Source: Muribaculaceae bacterium Isolate-013 (NCI) (GTDB lineage: Bacteria > Bacteroidota > Bacteroidia > Bacteroidales > Muribaculaceae). Taken from it: a stretch of DNA of 39,707 nucleotides. Location of the stretch: assembly GCA_004102785.1 (NCBI GenBank), contig SCEJ01000029.1:1-39707 (forward strand). Reading direction: 5' to 3'. Position numbers and translations under genes: made by a program. A model generated the notes under the pieces. It was given only the letters and a program-made list of their open reading frames with translations, was not told the origin of the DNA and did not search any database. Positions 27,451 through 36,302 of the stretch are shown here, one piece after another. Positions within the stretch are counted from its first letter, which is position 1; the number at the start of each line of letters is the position of its first letter.

Positions 27451-29733
27451 TTATACTGTGGGTACCATGATTTTGGCAGGGCGTGTGCGGAAATCCGAGT
27501 CGCGCAGCTTGGCAAACGCCCGCAGATATTTCCTTATTGACGATACCATTTCCTGCGTTTCCTGAAGCAGATTGACATAGACATACAGAACCGCCATTGC
27601 CGATGTGTCTCCGTCGCGGAGCTGGTCATGCACACGATGATATGTGTCGGAAACAGTATCCTTTATCTCGTCACAGTGTCGGCGAAGAGTGCTTATCATA
27701 TCTGTATCCCCGCTCCCCATAAGTTTGACGGTATCATTGAACAGTGTACTTATTTGTGTCCGTATCATCTCGTATTCAGTAGTATATTTGGGAGGCAGAG
27801 GAAGGAAATTGTTGTCGACATGCTCTTTGCAGACCTCGTTGATGCGGCGCAGGTTGTAAAGTATGCCCATACAGCAGTTGTTGCTGAGATAGAACCAAGT
27901 GCTTTTTTCTATCGCCATCTCGCGTGTCAAATGACGCAGACATAGAGTTTCCTTACGGCGAGCGTTTTTAAGCGTGGTTTTTTGGCGGGCGAGACTCGAT
28001 TCCGTCTTGCCGAGAATCCCGGCGCTTTCAGTTATGAAAGCCGATGTTATATCCCGGTATTTTTCCTCGGCATAGATCATGAACTTCTCTTGTTGTTCCG
28101 TGATATACATCATAAGCAACGGCCATGTCTGTGTTTTATCCTGAGTGGATATTATAGTCTGGAACAGTGCATCACCGTTATCTTCTTGTGTCTTCTTTCT
28201 GAACCTCCGGTTGCTGTTGATGATTATGAATATCGTCAAAGCCGCCAACAGAAGCATCACCCACTGACCACCATAGTGCATTGCTGCAACAATCAGTCCT
28301 GCGCCGATAAACGCCGCACCCGCAGTAAGAAACCAACCGCCGATTACGGAAATCACGCCGGTGATGCGGAACACAGCACTTTCACGCCCCCATGCCCTGT
28401 CGGCAAGAGAAGTACCCATAGCGACCATAAATGTTACGAAAGTGGTTGACAGGGGCAGTTTCAGCGAGGTGCCGAGGGCAATGAGTGCTCCGGCAAGCAC
28501 CAGATTGACAGAGCCGCGTATGAGGTCGAAAGCCGCACCTTGATCCATAATGGTCTCATCCACATTAAAACGACGGTTGAACCAACGGCGTACTTTCGCG
28601 GGTGTGACACGCCTTAACCAAGAAAGGAATGATAAGGTCCATCTTACCAGCCGCCGGGCAATGCGGGAAGAACCAAACATCTCATCGCCACCCTGCTGGC
28701 TTCCGAGACCGATTTCAGTCTTGGTCACATTCCGGGCTTTTTTTGACGTTGCAAGTGACACCACCATTATGACTCCGGCACCGATGAGGAAATATATCGG
28801 TGTATTTGCCGGGCCGTTAAGTGAATCCATAAGGAAACCTTTGGAGTCCCCTCCGCCGTTAGCCATAAAATCCTGATATGAAGCCAGACCGCTCAAGGGA
28901 ACACCTATGAAGTTCACAAGGTCATTACCTGCAAATGCCACAGCAAGCGAGAATGTACCCATCAGCACAATTACTTTCAGCACATTAACCTTGCAGACAT
29001 GGAGCAGTTGCATCAGCACTGTAAAAACTGCGAAACAAGACAGTATGATCAGCGCAGTATTGTTTTTTATCCACGCTTTCAGTTCAGGGGTCATGAAAGA
29101 AAGATCTTTAGCCCCTTTAATCAGAAGAAAGTAAACAATCGCAGTTGCACATATACCTCCGAATATTCCTATCTTCCATTTCAGGTTGCTCCAGTAATTG
29201 AACGAGAACACCATACGGGATATGAACTGCACCACCGTTCCGAAGAAAAAGGCTATCGCCACCGACAGGAATATTCCGAGAATCACCGACAGGGCTTTCT
29301 CCGTGTTAAGCAAGTCATCAAAACCGAGACCGATGCCGCCTGCCATTTTAATCAATGCAACGACAAAGGTGGCACCCAGCAGCTCAAAAACCATTGACAC
29401 GGTTGTAGAGGTAGGCATACCCAGCGAGTTGAACACGTCGAGAAGGATGATGTCCGTGACCATTACCGCCATGAAGATGCAGATAAGGTCATAGAACGAA
29501 AAATGCTCGGGACGGAAAATTCCGTGCCGGGCAATCTCCATCATTCCGTTACTCATTGCCGCACCGATGAAAACACCGATGGAAGCGACAATCAGGACTC
29601 TTTTGAATGATGCCGCCTTAGACCCGATAGCCGAGTTCAGGAAGTTGACAGCATCGTTACTCACACCCACCGACAAGTCGAACACAGCCAGCAGGAAAAG
29701 AAAAATTACTACGCAAAGAAACAGTATTTCCAT
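27451..29733 (-). CDS. pit: Pit-type inorganic phosphate transporter with PhoU-like tail
   Basis: This is a 760-residue inner-membrane protein of the PF01384 phosphate transporter family. The two family signatures are present: DLSVGVSNDAVNFLNSAIGS (about 19-38, the GANDV-type motif) and VAFAGNDLVNFIGVPLSG (about 267). About ten to twelve hydrophobic spans fill residues 1-500. From about residue 520 to the end is a soluble, all-helical domain of PhoU/DUF47 character (NCCMGILYNLRRINEVCKEH..., RTQISTLFNDTVKLM), which is absent from short Pit proteins and probably gates or reports transport. It stands alone between a promoter with TTAA repeats and a strong terminator. Confidence 0.92.
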   Translation of the reverse strand: MEILFLCVVIFLFLLAVFDLSVGVSNDAVNFLNSAIGSKAASFKRVLIVASIGVFIGAAMSNGMMEIARHGIFRPEHFSFYDLICIFMAVMVTDIILLDVFNSLGMPTSTTVSMVFELLGATFVVALIKMAGGIGLGFDDLLNTEKALSVILGIFLSVAIAFFFGTVVQFISRMVFSFNYWSNLKWKIGIFGGICATAIVYFLLIKGAKDLSFMTPELKAWIKNNTALIILSCFAVFTVLMQLLHVCKVNVLKVIVLMGTFSLAVAFAGNDLVNFIGVPLSGLASYQDFMANGGGDSKGFLMDSLNGPANTPIYFLIGAGVIMVVSLATSKKARNVTKTEIGLGSQQGGDEMFGSSRIARRLVRWTLSFLSWLRRVTPAKVRRWFNRRFNVDETIMDQGAAFDLIRGSVNLVLAGALIALGTSLKLPLSTTFVTFMVAMGTSLADRAWGRESAVFRITGVISVIGGWFLTAGAAFIGAGLIVAAMHYGGQWVMLLLAALTIFIIINSNRRFRKKTQEDNGDALFQTIISTQDKTQTWPLLMMYITEQQEKFMIYAEEKYRDITSAFITESAGILGKTESSLARQKTTLKNARRKETLCLRHLTREMAIEKSTWFYLSNNCCMGILYNLRRINEVCKEHVDNNFLPLPPKYTTEYEMIRTQISTLFNDTVKLMGSGDTDMISTLRRHCDEIKDTVSDTYHRVHDQLRDGDTSAMAVLYVYVNLLQETQEMVSSIRKYLRAFAKLRDSDFRTRPAKIMVPTV

Positions 29734-29759
29734 TGTTTTCTCAATTACTTATTCTGCCG

Positions 29760-29815
29760 CAAAGTAACTAAGAAAACATTTCATGATTATTTCAAAATCC
29801 TTAACCATTTATTAA
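29760..29815 (-). promoter_or_regulatory. Putative Pho-type promoter of pit
   Basis: On the minus strand TTACTTTG (29767-29760) lies 26 nt before the pit start, without a good -33. Upstream, TTAA occurs at 29801-29804 and 29812-29815, an exact 11-nt period. The gap between the -7 box and the nearer repeat is 33 nt. This fits the layout of an activator of the PhoB type bound beside a weak promoter. Confidence 0.5.
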
Positions 29816-29837
29816 AACTGCCGGACTGACAGAGAGT

Positions 29838-30284
29838 TTAATTGCGGTCAAACCTTATATAGCTCTGTTCGATGGGTTTATACGTCGGGTCATCCCACAG
29901 ACGGCTTGAAATCATCAGGTCCGCACTTATTCGGTTACAGGCAATCGGCACGTTGTGGAGACGACATTGACGCAAAAGCATCTGAATGTCCGCCTCGTGG
30001 GGCTGCGCATTGAGGTCGTCTATCAGGAATATGGCAAGATCAATTTCGTTTCTTACCACCATTGCCGCTATTTCGGCATCACCGCCCATCGGTCCGGAGT
30101 TCATACATTCGATTTGGGCATCTATTCCTGCTTCTGAGAAAGCATTTTTTATAAGCCCTCCAGTCGTGCCGGTACATACCAGCTCATGCTGTGAAAGGTA
30201 TTGGGCGTTGAATTTTACCCAATCGACCATATCGGCTTTGCGTTGGTCGTGAGCTACAAGCGCGATTTTTAGTTTTGTCTTCAT
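29838..30284 (-). CDS. mgsA: Methylglyoxal synthase
   Basis: This 148-residue enzyme converts dihydroxyacetone phosphate to methylglyoxal and inorganic phosphate, a glycolytic bypass that in characterised bacteria is inhibited by phosphate. Motifs are IALVAHDQRK (His/Asp near residue 12), CTGTTGGLI (phosphate site), MNSGPMGGDAEIAA (catalytic Asp) and IDDLNAQPHEADIQMLLR (His and Asp of the active site). The frame continues upstream, but ATG 30284 gives the normal length and overlaps the kinase stop as ATGA, so translation is coupled to the two-component system. Its position in a phosphate-scavenging island is unusual and informative. Confidence 0.95.
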   Translation of the reverse strand: MKTKLKIALVAHDQRKADMVDWVKFNAQYLSQHELVCTGTTGGLIKNAFSEAGIDAQIECMNSGPMGGDAEIAAMVVRNEIDLAIFLIDDLNAQPHEADIQMLLRQCRLHNVPIACNRISADLMISSRLWDDPTYKPIEQSYIRFDRN

Positions 30285-31729
30285 TTTGAGTTTCTTGAAA
30301 ATGTTATTTTGAACAATAATCCACCTGAGCATTGAGTTTCGGCGGAGATTTCACCGCCATGAAGAATCACGGCGTTTTTCACTATTGAAAGCCCGAGTCC
30401 GGTGCCGCCTGCCGCTCGTGACCGTCCCTTGTCAATGCGATAGAACCTTTCAAACAGTCTTGGCAGGTGTTCGGGAGGAACGCCGCATCCGTTGTCGGAC
30501 AATGCAATTACAACTTTATCGTTGTCGATACTGATTAATTCTATTTTTATTCTGGTTCCTCCACTATAAACAATCGCATTGTCTATAAGGTTGTTGAAAA
30601 CGGCCTCAAGCAGAGAAGCATTACCGGCCATGATTACGTTATGAGAAACAAAATTCTCAATCCTTATGCCCTTTGTGGCGGCGATTATCTGTCGGTCCTC
30701 AACCACGTCATTTATTATATCCGTGAGATTAACCTGTTCTTTCAATATAGAGGCGCTTCCGTCGTCCATGCGTGTCAGGATCGAGACATCGGTCAGAAGC
30801 CTTTGGAGCCTTTCTGTGTTTGTAAGACAACGTTGCAGGAACAATATCTGCTTTTCATCGCTCATATTCCTGTGTGCCAGCATCGTCTCCACACAGACCC
30901 TGATTGATGCGACAGGGGTTTTCAGTTCGTGGTTTATGTTATTCGTGAGTTGCTTTTTGATGCGTTCCTTTTCAAGCTGTTCATGGAGGGCTGCGCGATG
31001 TTCGCTGTCCCTGTCAGCGACAGCCTGTTGCAAACGGGCATAAAGGCGGACAATGTGGTTTGAAATCTCGCCAAGCTCGTCATGGGGGAACGGTTCTGTG
31101 TCGGAAATCTGGGCACCGTTTTCTACGTTTTCCGCAAATCTGTTCAGCCTGATTATGTGGAGGCCGACCCTTCGGGTTGCGAAATAGCCAAGTACGCACA
31201 TCACCATTGTGATAATCCCCATAATCCACAGAAAGCCATAATCGGCCTGCAACAGTCCTCTGAATGAAACCGAATATGGCACCGCTGTACGGACAATATA
31301 GCCGTCATCGCTCTTTTGCGCCGAATAAAAATAGTAGTTGCCCGTACTCTCGCTGTGCCGTCTTACAGCATAGCCCGCCCCATGCTGTAAGGCATCCCGT
31401 ATTTCCTGACGGTCAAGGTGGTTGGTTTTAGGCAGGGAATCAAGTGTATTGTCGTATATTATATGTCCCTTGTCGGAAATTACGCTTACACGAATATCGT
31501 TGAACGGTTTGAACTCGTCAAGTTTTATATCCTGGACATCATGCCCTTCGCTCAGTTCTGTAAGAATATATGTGTTGATGAGCTGGAGCTGCTTGTCAAT
31601 CTCTTCCACCTTGAATTCCTTTTCCCTGTGATACTGAAACACGACAAAGCAACCGACCATCAGCAAGGAATATCCAAGAAGCCACACGAACAGCCGCTGC
31701 GGATAGGAGAGCTTATTCAATAAACCCAT
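30281..31729 (-). CDS. Sensor histidine kinase (PhoR-like by context)
   Basis: This is a 482-residue inner-membrane kinase. Transmembrane helix 1 lies at about 13-32, a periplasmic sensor region at about 33-165, helix 2 at about 166-185, then a HAMP linker. The phosphoacceptor is INHELKTPVAS (His267). The ATPase domain has N-box FNNLIDNAIVYS, G1 SDNGCGVPP, F-box ERFYRID and G2 GGTGLGLSIV. All catalytic elements are present. Its start overlaps the response-regulator gene by 17 nt and its stop overlaps mgsA by 4 nt. The role in phosphate sensing is inferred from the neighbouring transport genes. The periplasmic domain itself is not a recognisable phosphate binder. Confidence 0.93.
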   Translation of the reverse strand: MGLLNKLSYPQRLFVWLLGYSLLMVGCFVVFQYHREKEFKVEEIDKQLQLINTYILTELSEGHDVQDIKLDEFKPFNDIRVSVISDKGHIIYDNTLDSLPKTNHLDRQEIRDALQHGAGYAVRRHSESTGNYYFYSAQKSDDGYIVRTAVPYSVSFRGLLQADYGFLWIMGIITMVMCVLGYFATRRVGLHIIRLNRFAENVENGAQISDTEPFPHDELGEISNHIVRLYARLQQAVADRDSEHRAALHEQLEKERIKKQLTNNINHELKTPVASIRVCVETMLAHRNMSDEKQILFLQRCLTNTERLQRLLTDVSILTRMDDGSASILKEQVNLTDIINDVVEDRQIIAATKGIRIENFVSHNVIMAGNASLLEAVFNNLIDNAIVYSGGTRIKIELISIDNDKVVIALSDNGCGVPPEHLPRLFERFYRIDKGRSRAAGGTGLGLSIVKNAVILHGGEISAETQCSGGLLFKITFSRNSK

Positions 31730-32408
31730 AACCGTAGCCCGATCGAGTTACAATATTCTTGCCGTAGCTGCCGATTTTCTGGCGTATACGGGTTATGTTC
31801 ACATCTACAACCCTGTCAAGCACCACAACCTCGTCGGGCCATATCTCGTTGAGCAAATCCGCGCGGGTGAAAACCTGCCCCCGGTTGGAGATTAGTTTGA
31901 GCAGTATCTCAAACTCCTTTTTGGGCATTTTCACCTCCGTCCCGTCAACCGTGCAGGTCCTGTTTTTTGCAGACAGGACCAGCCCCTTGTATGAAACAAG
32001 GTCAGAATCAGTCTTGGCAAGTGCGACAGAAGCCGCCGTACGGCGAAGCACAGTCCTTATTCGGGCAAGCACAGCATTAAGAGAATATGGCTTCATGATA
32101 TAGTCATCAGCCCCGAGATCGAGTCCCGAAATCATATCCTCCTCCGTGTCTTTTGCTGTGCAGAATATGATGGGAACGGAGGCCGTTGCCGGATTCGACT
32201 TCATTATGCGTGCCAGTTGAGTCCCGGATATTTCCCCCATCATAATATCGAGGAGTATCAGGTCATAGGCGGCAAGGTTGAGGGCAAGAGCCTCCTCCGC
32301 GCTATACGCCATGTCGACCTGATAGCCTTCCGCTTCAAGATTGAATCCAAGGCCGTCACACAGGGCTTCCTCATCATCGACAACAAGTATCTTCTTTTTT
32401 GTTTCCAT
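31713..32408 (-). CDS. OmpR/PhoB-type response regulator
   Basis: This 231-residue regulator has a receiver domain (residues 1-120) with acidic pocket DDEE (11-14), phosphoacceptor Asp54 in ILLDIMMGE, and the conserved Lys in IMKPYS (about 105). A winged-helix DNA-binding domain follows (about 135-231, with EFEILLKLISNRGQVFTRADLL and VVDVNITRIRQKI). Such regulators bind tandem sites with an 11-nt period, which is what I see upstream of this operon and of pit. It is first in the regulator-kinase-mgsA operon and divergent from the TonB-dependent receptor. The PhoB role is inference from context. Confidence 0.94.
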   Translation of the reverse strand: METKKKILVVDDEEALCDGLGFNLEAEGYQVDMAYSAEEALALNLAAYDLILLDIMMGEISGTQLARIMKSNPATASVPIIFCTAKDTEEDMISGLDLGADDYIMKPYSLNAVLARIRTVLRRTAASVALAKTDSDLVSYKGLVLSAKNRTCTVDGTEVKMPKKEFEILLKLISNRGQVFTRADLLNEIWPDEVVVLDRVVDVNITRIRQKIGSYGKNIVTRSGYGYGFIE

Positions 32409-32412
32409 GCCG

Positions 32413-32474
32413 CAAAATTACTAATAATCGGTTAAATACCATCCTAATACTCAAAAGTTTAATAAAAGTTTAAT
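32413..32474 (-). promoter_or_regulatory. Putative Pho operator and promoter of the regulator operon
   Basis: On the plus strand AGTTTAAT occurs at 32456-32463 and 32467-32474, an exact 8-bp direct repeat with an 11-nt period. On the minus strand TAATTTTG (32420-32413), an exact TAnnTTTG -7 element, ends 4 nt before the regulator ATG, and no -33 element is visible. The repeat lies in the divergent region shared with the TonB-dependent receptor, so it may control both directions and give autoregulation. Confidence 0.6.
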
Positions 32475-32574
32475 GACACAATCTATTTCATAAAATCTAA
32501 ACAAATCTGATAAACCCATGAAATATTAGTTGGCGAATTTTGCAGCGTGAATCAGAAACAAAACAACAATCACA

Positions 32575-35325
32575 ATGAAAAAAGTAATGTCAACTTTTTG
32601 GGTCGCACTTGCTTCAAGTCTGACCATTATGGCGGCTGACAGTCCGAAATACGGACAACTTAAAGGCCGCATCCTTGACAATGAGAAGAACCCGCTGCCG
32701 GGAGCGGTGGTTATCATTGACAGCAACAAGCTGTCGGCGGTTACAGATCTCGACGGCTTTTTCTCGTTTGCCAACCTTTCATCCGGGAATCATAATCTGA
32801 AAGTAACTTATATCGGTTTTCTTCCGGTCAGTAAAACAATCGTGGTTTCGGAAAAATCGACGGTTGACGACATTGTAATGTCGGATACATCACGGGAACT
32901 GAATGAAGTTGTAGTGACCGGCGTTTTCTCCGGGCAGCAGAGAGCCATAAATGCCCAGAAGAATAATGTCAATATAACCAATGTGGTGTCTGCCGACCAG
33001 ATTGGCAAATTCCCCGACTCGAATATCGGAGACGCTCTGAAACGGATAAGCGGTATCAATGTGCAGTATGATCAGGGCGAGGCCCGCTTCGGTCAGGTAC
33101 GCGGCACTCCGGCTGAGTTCAGTTCAGTGACAATCAACGGGTCAAGACTGCCATCGGCCGAGGGAGACATTCGCAATGTTCAGCTTGACCTTATACCGTC
33201 CGATATGATTCAGACAATAGAGGTCAGCAAGACACTTATGCCGGATCAGGACGGCGATGCTATCGGCGGTTCTATCAACCTCGTTACGAAAAATTCGCCA
33301 CACAGATTTACTGTCGGAGCCGTAGCGGGAACAGGCTACAACTGGATAAGCCGTAAGGCGCAGATGAATTTCGGACTCACTCTCGGTAACCGTTTCTTCA
33401 ATAACCGCTTCGGAGTGATGCTTGCGGCCTCCTATAATAATGCGCCAGCCGGATCATATAATACAGAATTTATATGGGAAAAGGATGACGACGGCAAAAT
33501 CTATGTCAACGACTATCAGATAAGGCAGTATTATGTCACACGAGAGCGACAGAGCTACTCATTGTCGCTCGATTGGAAGTTCAATGACTTCAACAAGGTC
33601 TGGTTCAAGGGTATTTTCAACAACCGCAATGATTGGGAAAACCGTTACAGGACAACACTCAAAGACATTACGTCCGAAGGGAAAGCCGATGTGCGTGTCC
33701 AGACAAAAGGAGGTTCGGGTGACGAACGAAACGCCCGTCTTGAACGCCAACGGACAATGGATTTCACTTTGGGAGGTGAAAACCGTTTAGGTATCCTTGG
33801 CATGGACTGGAAACTGGGATATGCACGGGCTACGGAGAAACGCCCGAATGAGAGATACATCGACTACCGTCTCAAATCGCAGAGGTTCAGTTTCGACCTG
33901 AGTAATCCGAGAGAGCCATTTGCCACTCCCGACGAAGGATATACAATGACCTTGAATGATGACTTTTCGCTCAAAGAGCTTACACAGCAGCAAGAGGATA
34001 TTGTGGAGCAGGACTTCAAGGCGGCACTGGATTTCAAGGCCCGACTTAGCGAACGCTCAAAAATCAAGTTTGGATGCAAGTTCGTGAACAAGACAAAAGA
34101 TAAGGAGATAGACTATTACGAATACACTCCGCTTGACAAAAAGGCATTTAACGCAGATGCGCTTGCACATACCACAGACCAAAGTACCGACAGATTCATG
34201 CCTTCCTCAAAATATCAGGCTGGCACATTCGTTGACAAGAAATTTCTTGGCTCCCTCAATCTTGACGATTCCAATTTGTTTGAGCGAGAGCAAATTGCAG
34301 AGGAACTTGCGGGCAATTTCCATGCGAGGGAGAATGTGGCATCAGGTTATGTGCGTATTGATTCCAGACTTTCCGACCACCTTAACTTTATGGGCGGTCT
34401 GCGTGTCGAGAACACATCACTGCGTTACATAGGCAGAAATTACGATGATGAATCCAACAGCGTCTCCAAGACCGAGCCTGAGACTTCAAATTATATAAAT
34501 TTCCTCCCCTCATTATTATTGAAATGGGACATCAATAAGGATTTCATGCTGCGTGCCGGTTATAACCAGTCCATATCCCGGCCAAAATATTCCGCACTCG
34601 TTCCCGGCATGAATATCAAACGTGGCGACAATGAGATAAGGATCGGGAATCCCGGTCTGAGAGCAACGACATCTCACAATATCGACCTCAACGCTGAATA
34701 TTATTGGAAATCAATCGGACTTGTGTCCGCCGGAATTTTCTATAAAAGAATAGAAGGCTTCATCGTGGACGAAGTGGCATACAACAAGGAGTATCAGGGT
34801 ACTGTCTGGACTAAGTTCACACAACCTAAAAACGGTGGAAACGCTAATCTTTTCGGAGTGGAAATGGCATGGCAGCGCGATTTCAGTTTCATCACACCGG
34901 CGATGAAGTGTCTCGGACTTTACGCTACATACACCTATACCCACTCACGCATTACCGACTTCAACTTCGAGGGCCGTGAAAACGAGAAAGGCCTTAGCTT
35001 GCCCGGTTCTCCCGAGCATACAGCCAATCTCTCGCTATATTTCGACAAGTGCGGTTTCTCCGCAAGAGCCTCATTCAACTATGCCTCGGCATTTATCGAC
35101 GAAATGGGCGCAAGTTCGTTCTACGACCGATACTATGATGCCGTGAAATATCTGGACCTGAACGTCAGCTACACATTCGGGCGCAAAACAAAAATAACCG
35201 TATATGCCGACTGCAATAACCTCCTCAACCAGCCTCTGCGCTATTATCAAGGTAGCAAGGACTACACGATGCAGCAGGAATATTACGGAGTGAAACTCAA
35301 CGGCGGTGTAAAAGTAACATTCTAA
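32575..35325 (+). CDS. TonB-dependent receptor
   Basis: This is a 916-residue outer-membrane receptor that imports a ligand using TonB energy. The signal peptide covers residues 1-20. A carboxypeptidase-regulatory-like beta-sandwich (about 27-105: GQLKGRILDNEKNPLPGAVV, VTDLDGFFSF) precedes the TonB-box-like ELNEVVVTGV (about 110-119). Next comes the plug (IGDALKRISGINVQYD, IGGSINLVTK), then a 22-strand type barrel ending GGVKVTF. There is no SusD partner. Instead, 12 nt downstream lies a secreted phosphatase, so the ligand is probably an organophosphate or its product. It is divergent from the response regulator and has a weak -7 (GAATTTTG, 32535-32542). Confidence 0.94.
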   Translation: MKKVMSTFWVALASSLTIMAADSPKYGQLKGRILDNEKNPLPGAVVIIDSNKLSAVTDLDGFFSFANLSSGNHNLKVTYIGFLPVSKTIVVSEKSTVDDIVMSDTSRELNEVVVTGVFSGQQRAINAQKNNVNITNVVSADQIGKFPDSNIGDALKRISGINVQYDQGEARFGQVRGTPAEFSSVTINGSRLPSAEGDIRNVQLDLIPSDMIQTIEVSKTLMPDQDGDAIGGSINLVTKNSPHRFTVGAVAGTGYNWISRKAQMNFGLTLGNRFFNNRFGVMLAASYNNAPAGSYNTEFIWEKDDDGKIYVNDYQIRQYYVTRERQSYSLSLDWKFNDFNKVWFKGIFNNRNDWENRYRTTLKDITSEGKADVRVQTKGGSGDERNARLERQRTMDFTLGGENRLGILGMDWKLGYARATEKRPNERYIDYRLKSQRFSFDLSNPREPFATPDEGYTMTLNDDFSLKELTQQQEDIVEQDFKAALDFKARLSERSKIKFGCKFVNKTKDKEIDYYEYTPLDKKAFNADALAHTTDQSTDRFMPSSKYQAGTFVDKKFLGSLNLDDSNLFEREQIAEELAGNFHARENVASGYVRIDSRLSDHLNFMGGLRVENTSLRYIGRNYDDESNSVSKTEPETSNYINFLPSLLLKWDINKDFMLRAGYNQSISRPKYSALVPGMNIKRGDNEIRIGNPGLRATTSHNIDLNAEYYWKSIGLVSAGIFYKRIEGFIVDEVAYNKEYQGTVWTKFTQPKNGGNANLFGVEMAWQRDFSFITPAMKCLGLYATYTYTHSRITDFNFEGRENEKGLSLPGSPEHTANLSLYFDKCGFSARASFNYASAFIDEMGASSFYDRYYDAVKYLDLNVSYTFGRKTKITVYADCNNLLNQPLRYYQGSKDYTMQQEYYGVKLNGGVKVTF

Positions 35326-35337
35326 AAATACAAAACA

Positions 35338-36261
35338 ATGATTCGTAAATTTCTTATCGCGGCTTTGGCTCTCATCACATCTTTTGGAGCCATTGCCCAG
35401 ACTGAAATCGCCAAAGGCGATGTGAACCTGATGGTAGTGTCAGACCTCGGACGTAATGGTCACTATGACCAGAAGCCTGTTGCCGCGACGATGGGTAGAA
35501 TTGCAGAACAAATAGGACCCGATGCTATTCTTGCTCTTGGGGACACACATCACTACGGCGGAGTGGAAAGTGTGACAGACCCGTTGTGGATGACCAACTA
35601 TGAGCTTATCTACGACCACCCGGAGCTTATGGTGAACTGGTATCCCGTCTGCGGCAACCATGAATATCGCGGCAACACTCAGGCGGTTATTGACTATTCC
35701 GGCATATCTCGCCGTTGGGAGATGCCGGCAAGATATTACACCAAGACCTTTGAAGATGACGGGACAACTGTCAAGGTGGTATTTCTCGACACTACTCCTT
35801 TGATTGACAAATACAGGAAAAAGACCGAAACATATCCCGATGCTGTGAATCAGGATACCGAAGCCCAGTTGCAATGGCTCGAAAAGACTTTGACAGAGGC
35901 GACGGAAGACTGGATCGTTGTGGTCGGTCATCATCCCATCTATGCCTATACTGACAAGTCGGAATCTGAGCGGGCAGACATGCAGAAGAAAGTTGACACA
36001 ATTCTGCGGAAGCACAATGTGGACATGTATATCTGCGGTCATATCCACAATTACCAGCACATCCGCCGCCCGGATTCAAAAATCGACTATGTGGTCAACA
36101 CATCCGGCTCCCTCACACGGACTCCGAAACAAATCGAGGGCACCGTATTTTGCAACAATTCTCCCGGATTCTCTGTCCTGACCGCCGACAAAGAGAATCT
36201 TAAACTGAATTTGCTCGATAAAGAAGGCAAAACCATACATGTGGTAAGCCGCACCAAATAA
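35338..36261 (+). CDS. Secreted metallophosphatase, purple acid phosphatase-like
   Basis: This is a 307-residue calcineurin-like phosphoesterase with signal peptide MIRKFLIAALALITSFGAIAQ. Dinuclear metal ligands appear in order: VSDLGRNG (Asp36), LGDTHHYGG (Asp69), CGNHEYRG (Asn107, His108), VVGHHPIYAY and CGHIHNYQH. Order and spacing follow the tartrate-resistant (ACP5-type) acid phosphatases. At the position of the family's metal-binding Tyr (D-x-x-Y) the ungapped alignment gives His72, with Tyr73 next to it, so the enzyme may not be 'purple'. It probably strips phosphate from organic esters outside the inner membrane. It is co-transcribed with the upstream receptor and ends before a strong hairpin. 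Confidence 0.9.
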   Translation: MIRKFLIAALALITSFGAIAQTEIAKGDVNLMVVSDLGRNGHYDQKPVAATMGRIAEQIGPDAILALGDTHHYGGVESVTDPLWMTNYELIYDHPELMVNWYPVCGNHEYRGNTQAVIDYSGISRRWEMPARYYTKTFEDDGTTVKVVFLDTTPLIDKYRKKTETYPDAVNQDTEAQLQWLEKTLTEATEDWIVVVGHHPIYAYTDKSESERADMQKKVDTILRKHNVDMYICGHIHNYQHIRRPDSKIDYVVNTSGSLTRTPKQIEGTVFCNNSPGFSVLTADKENLKLNLLDKEGKTIHVVSRTK

Positions 36262-36302
36262 TACATGGCTTATGTGATATTCTGACAAATAACTACAAAA
36301 CT

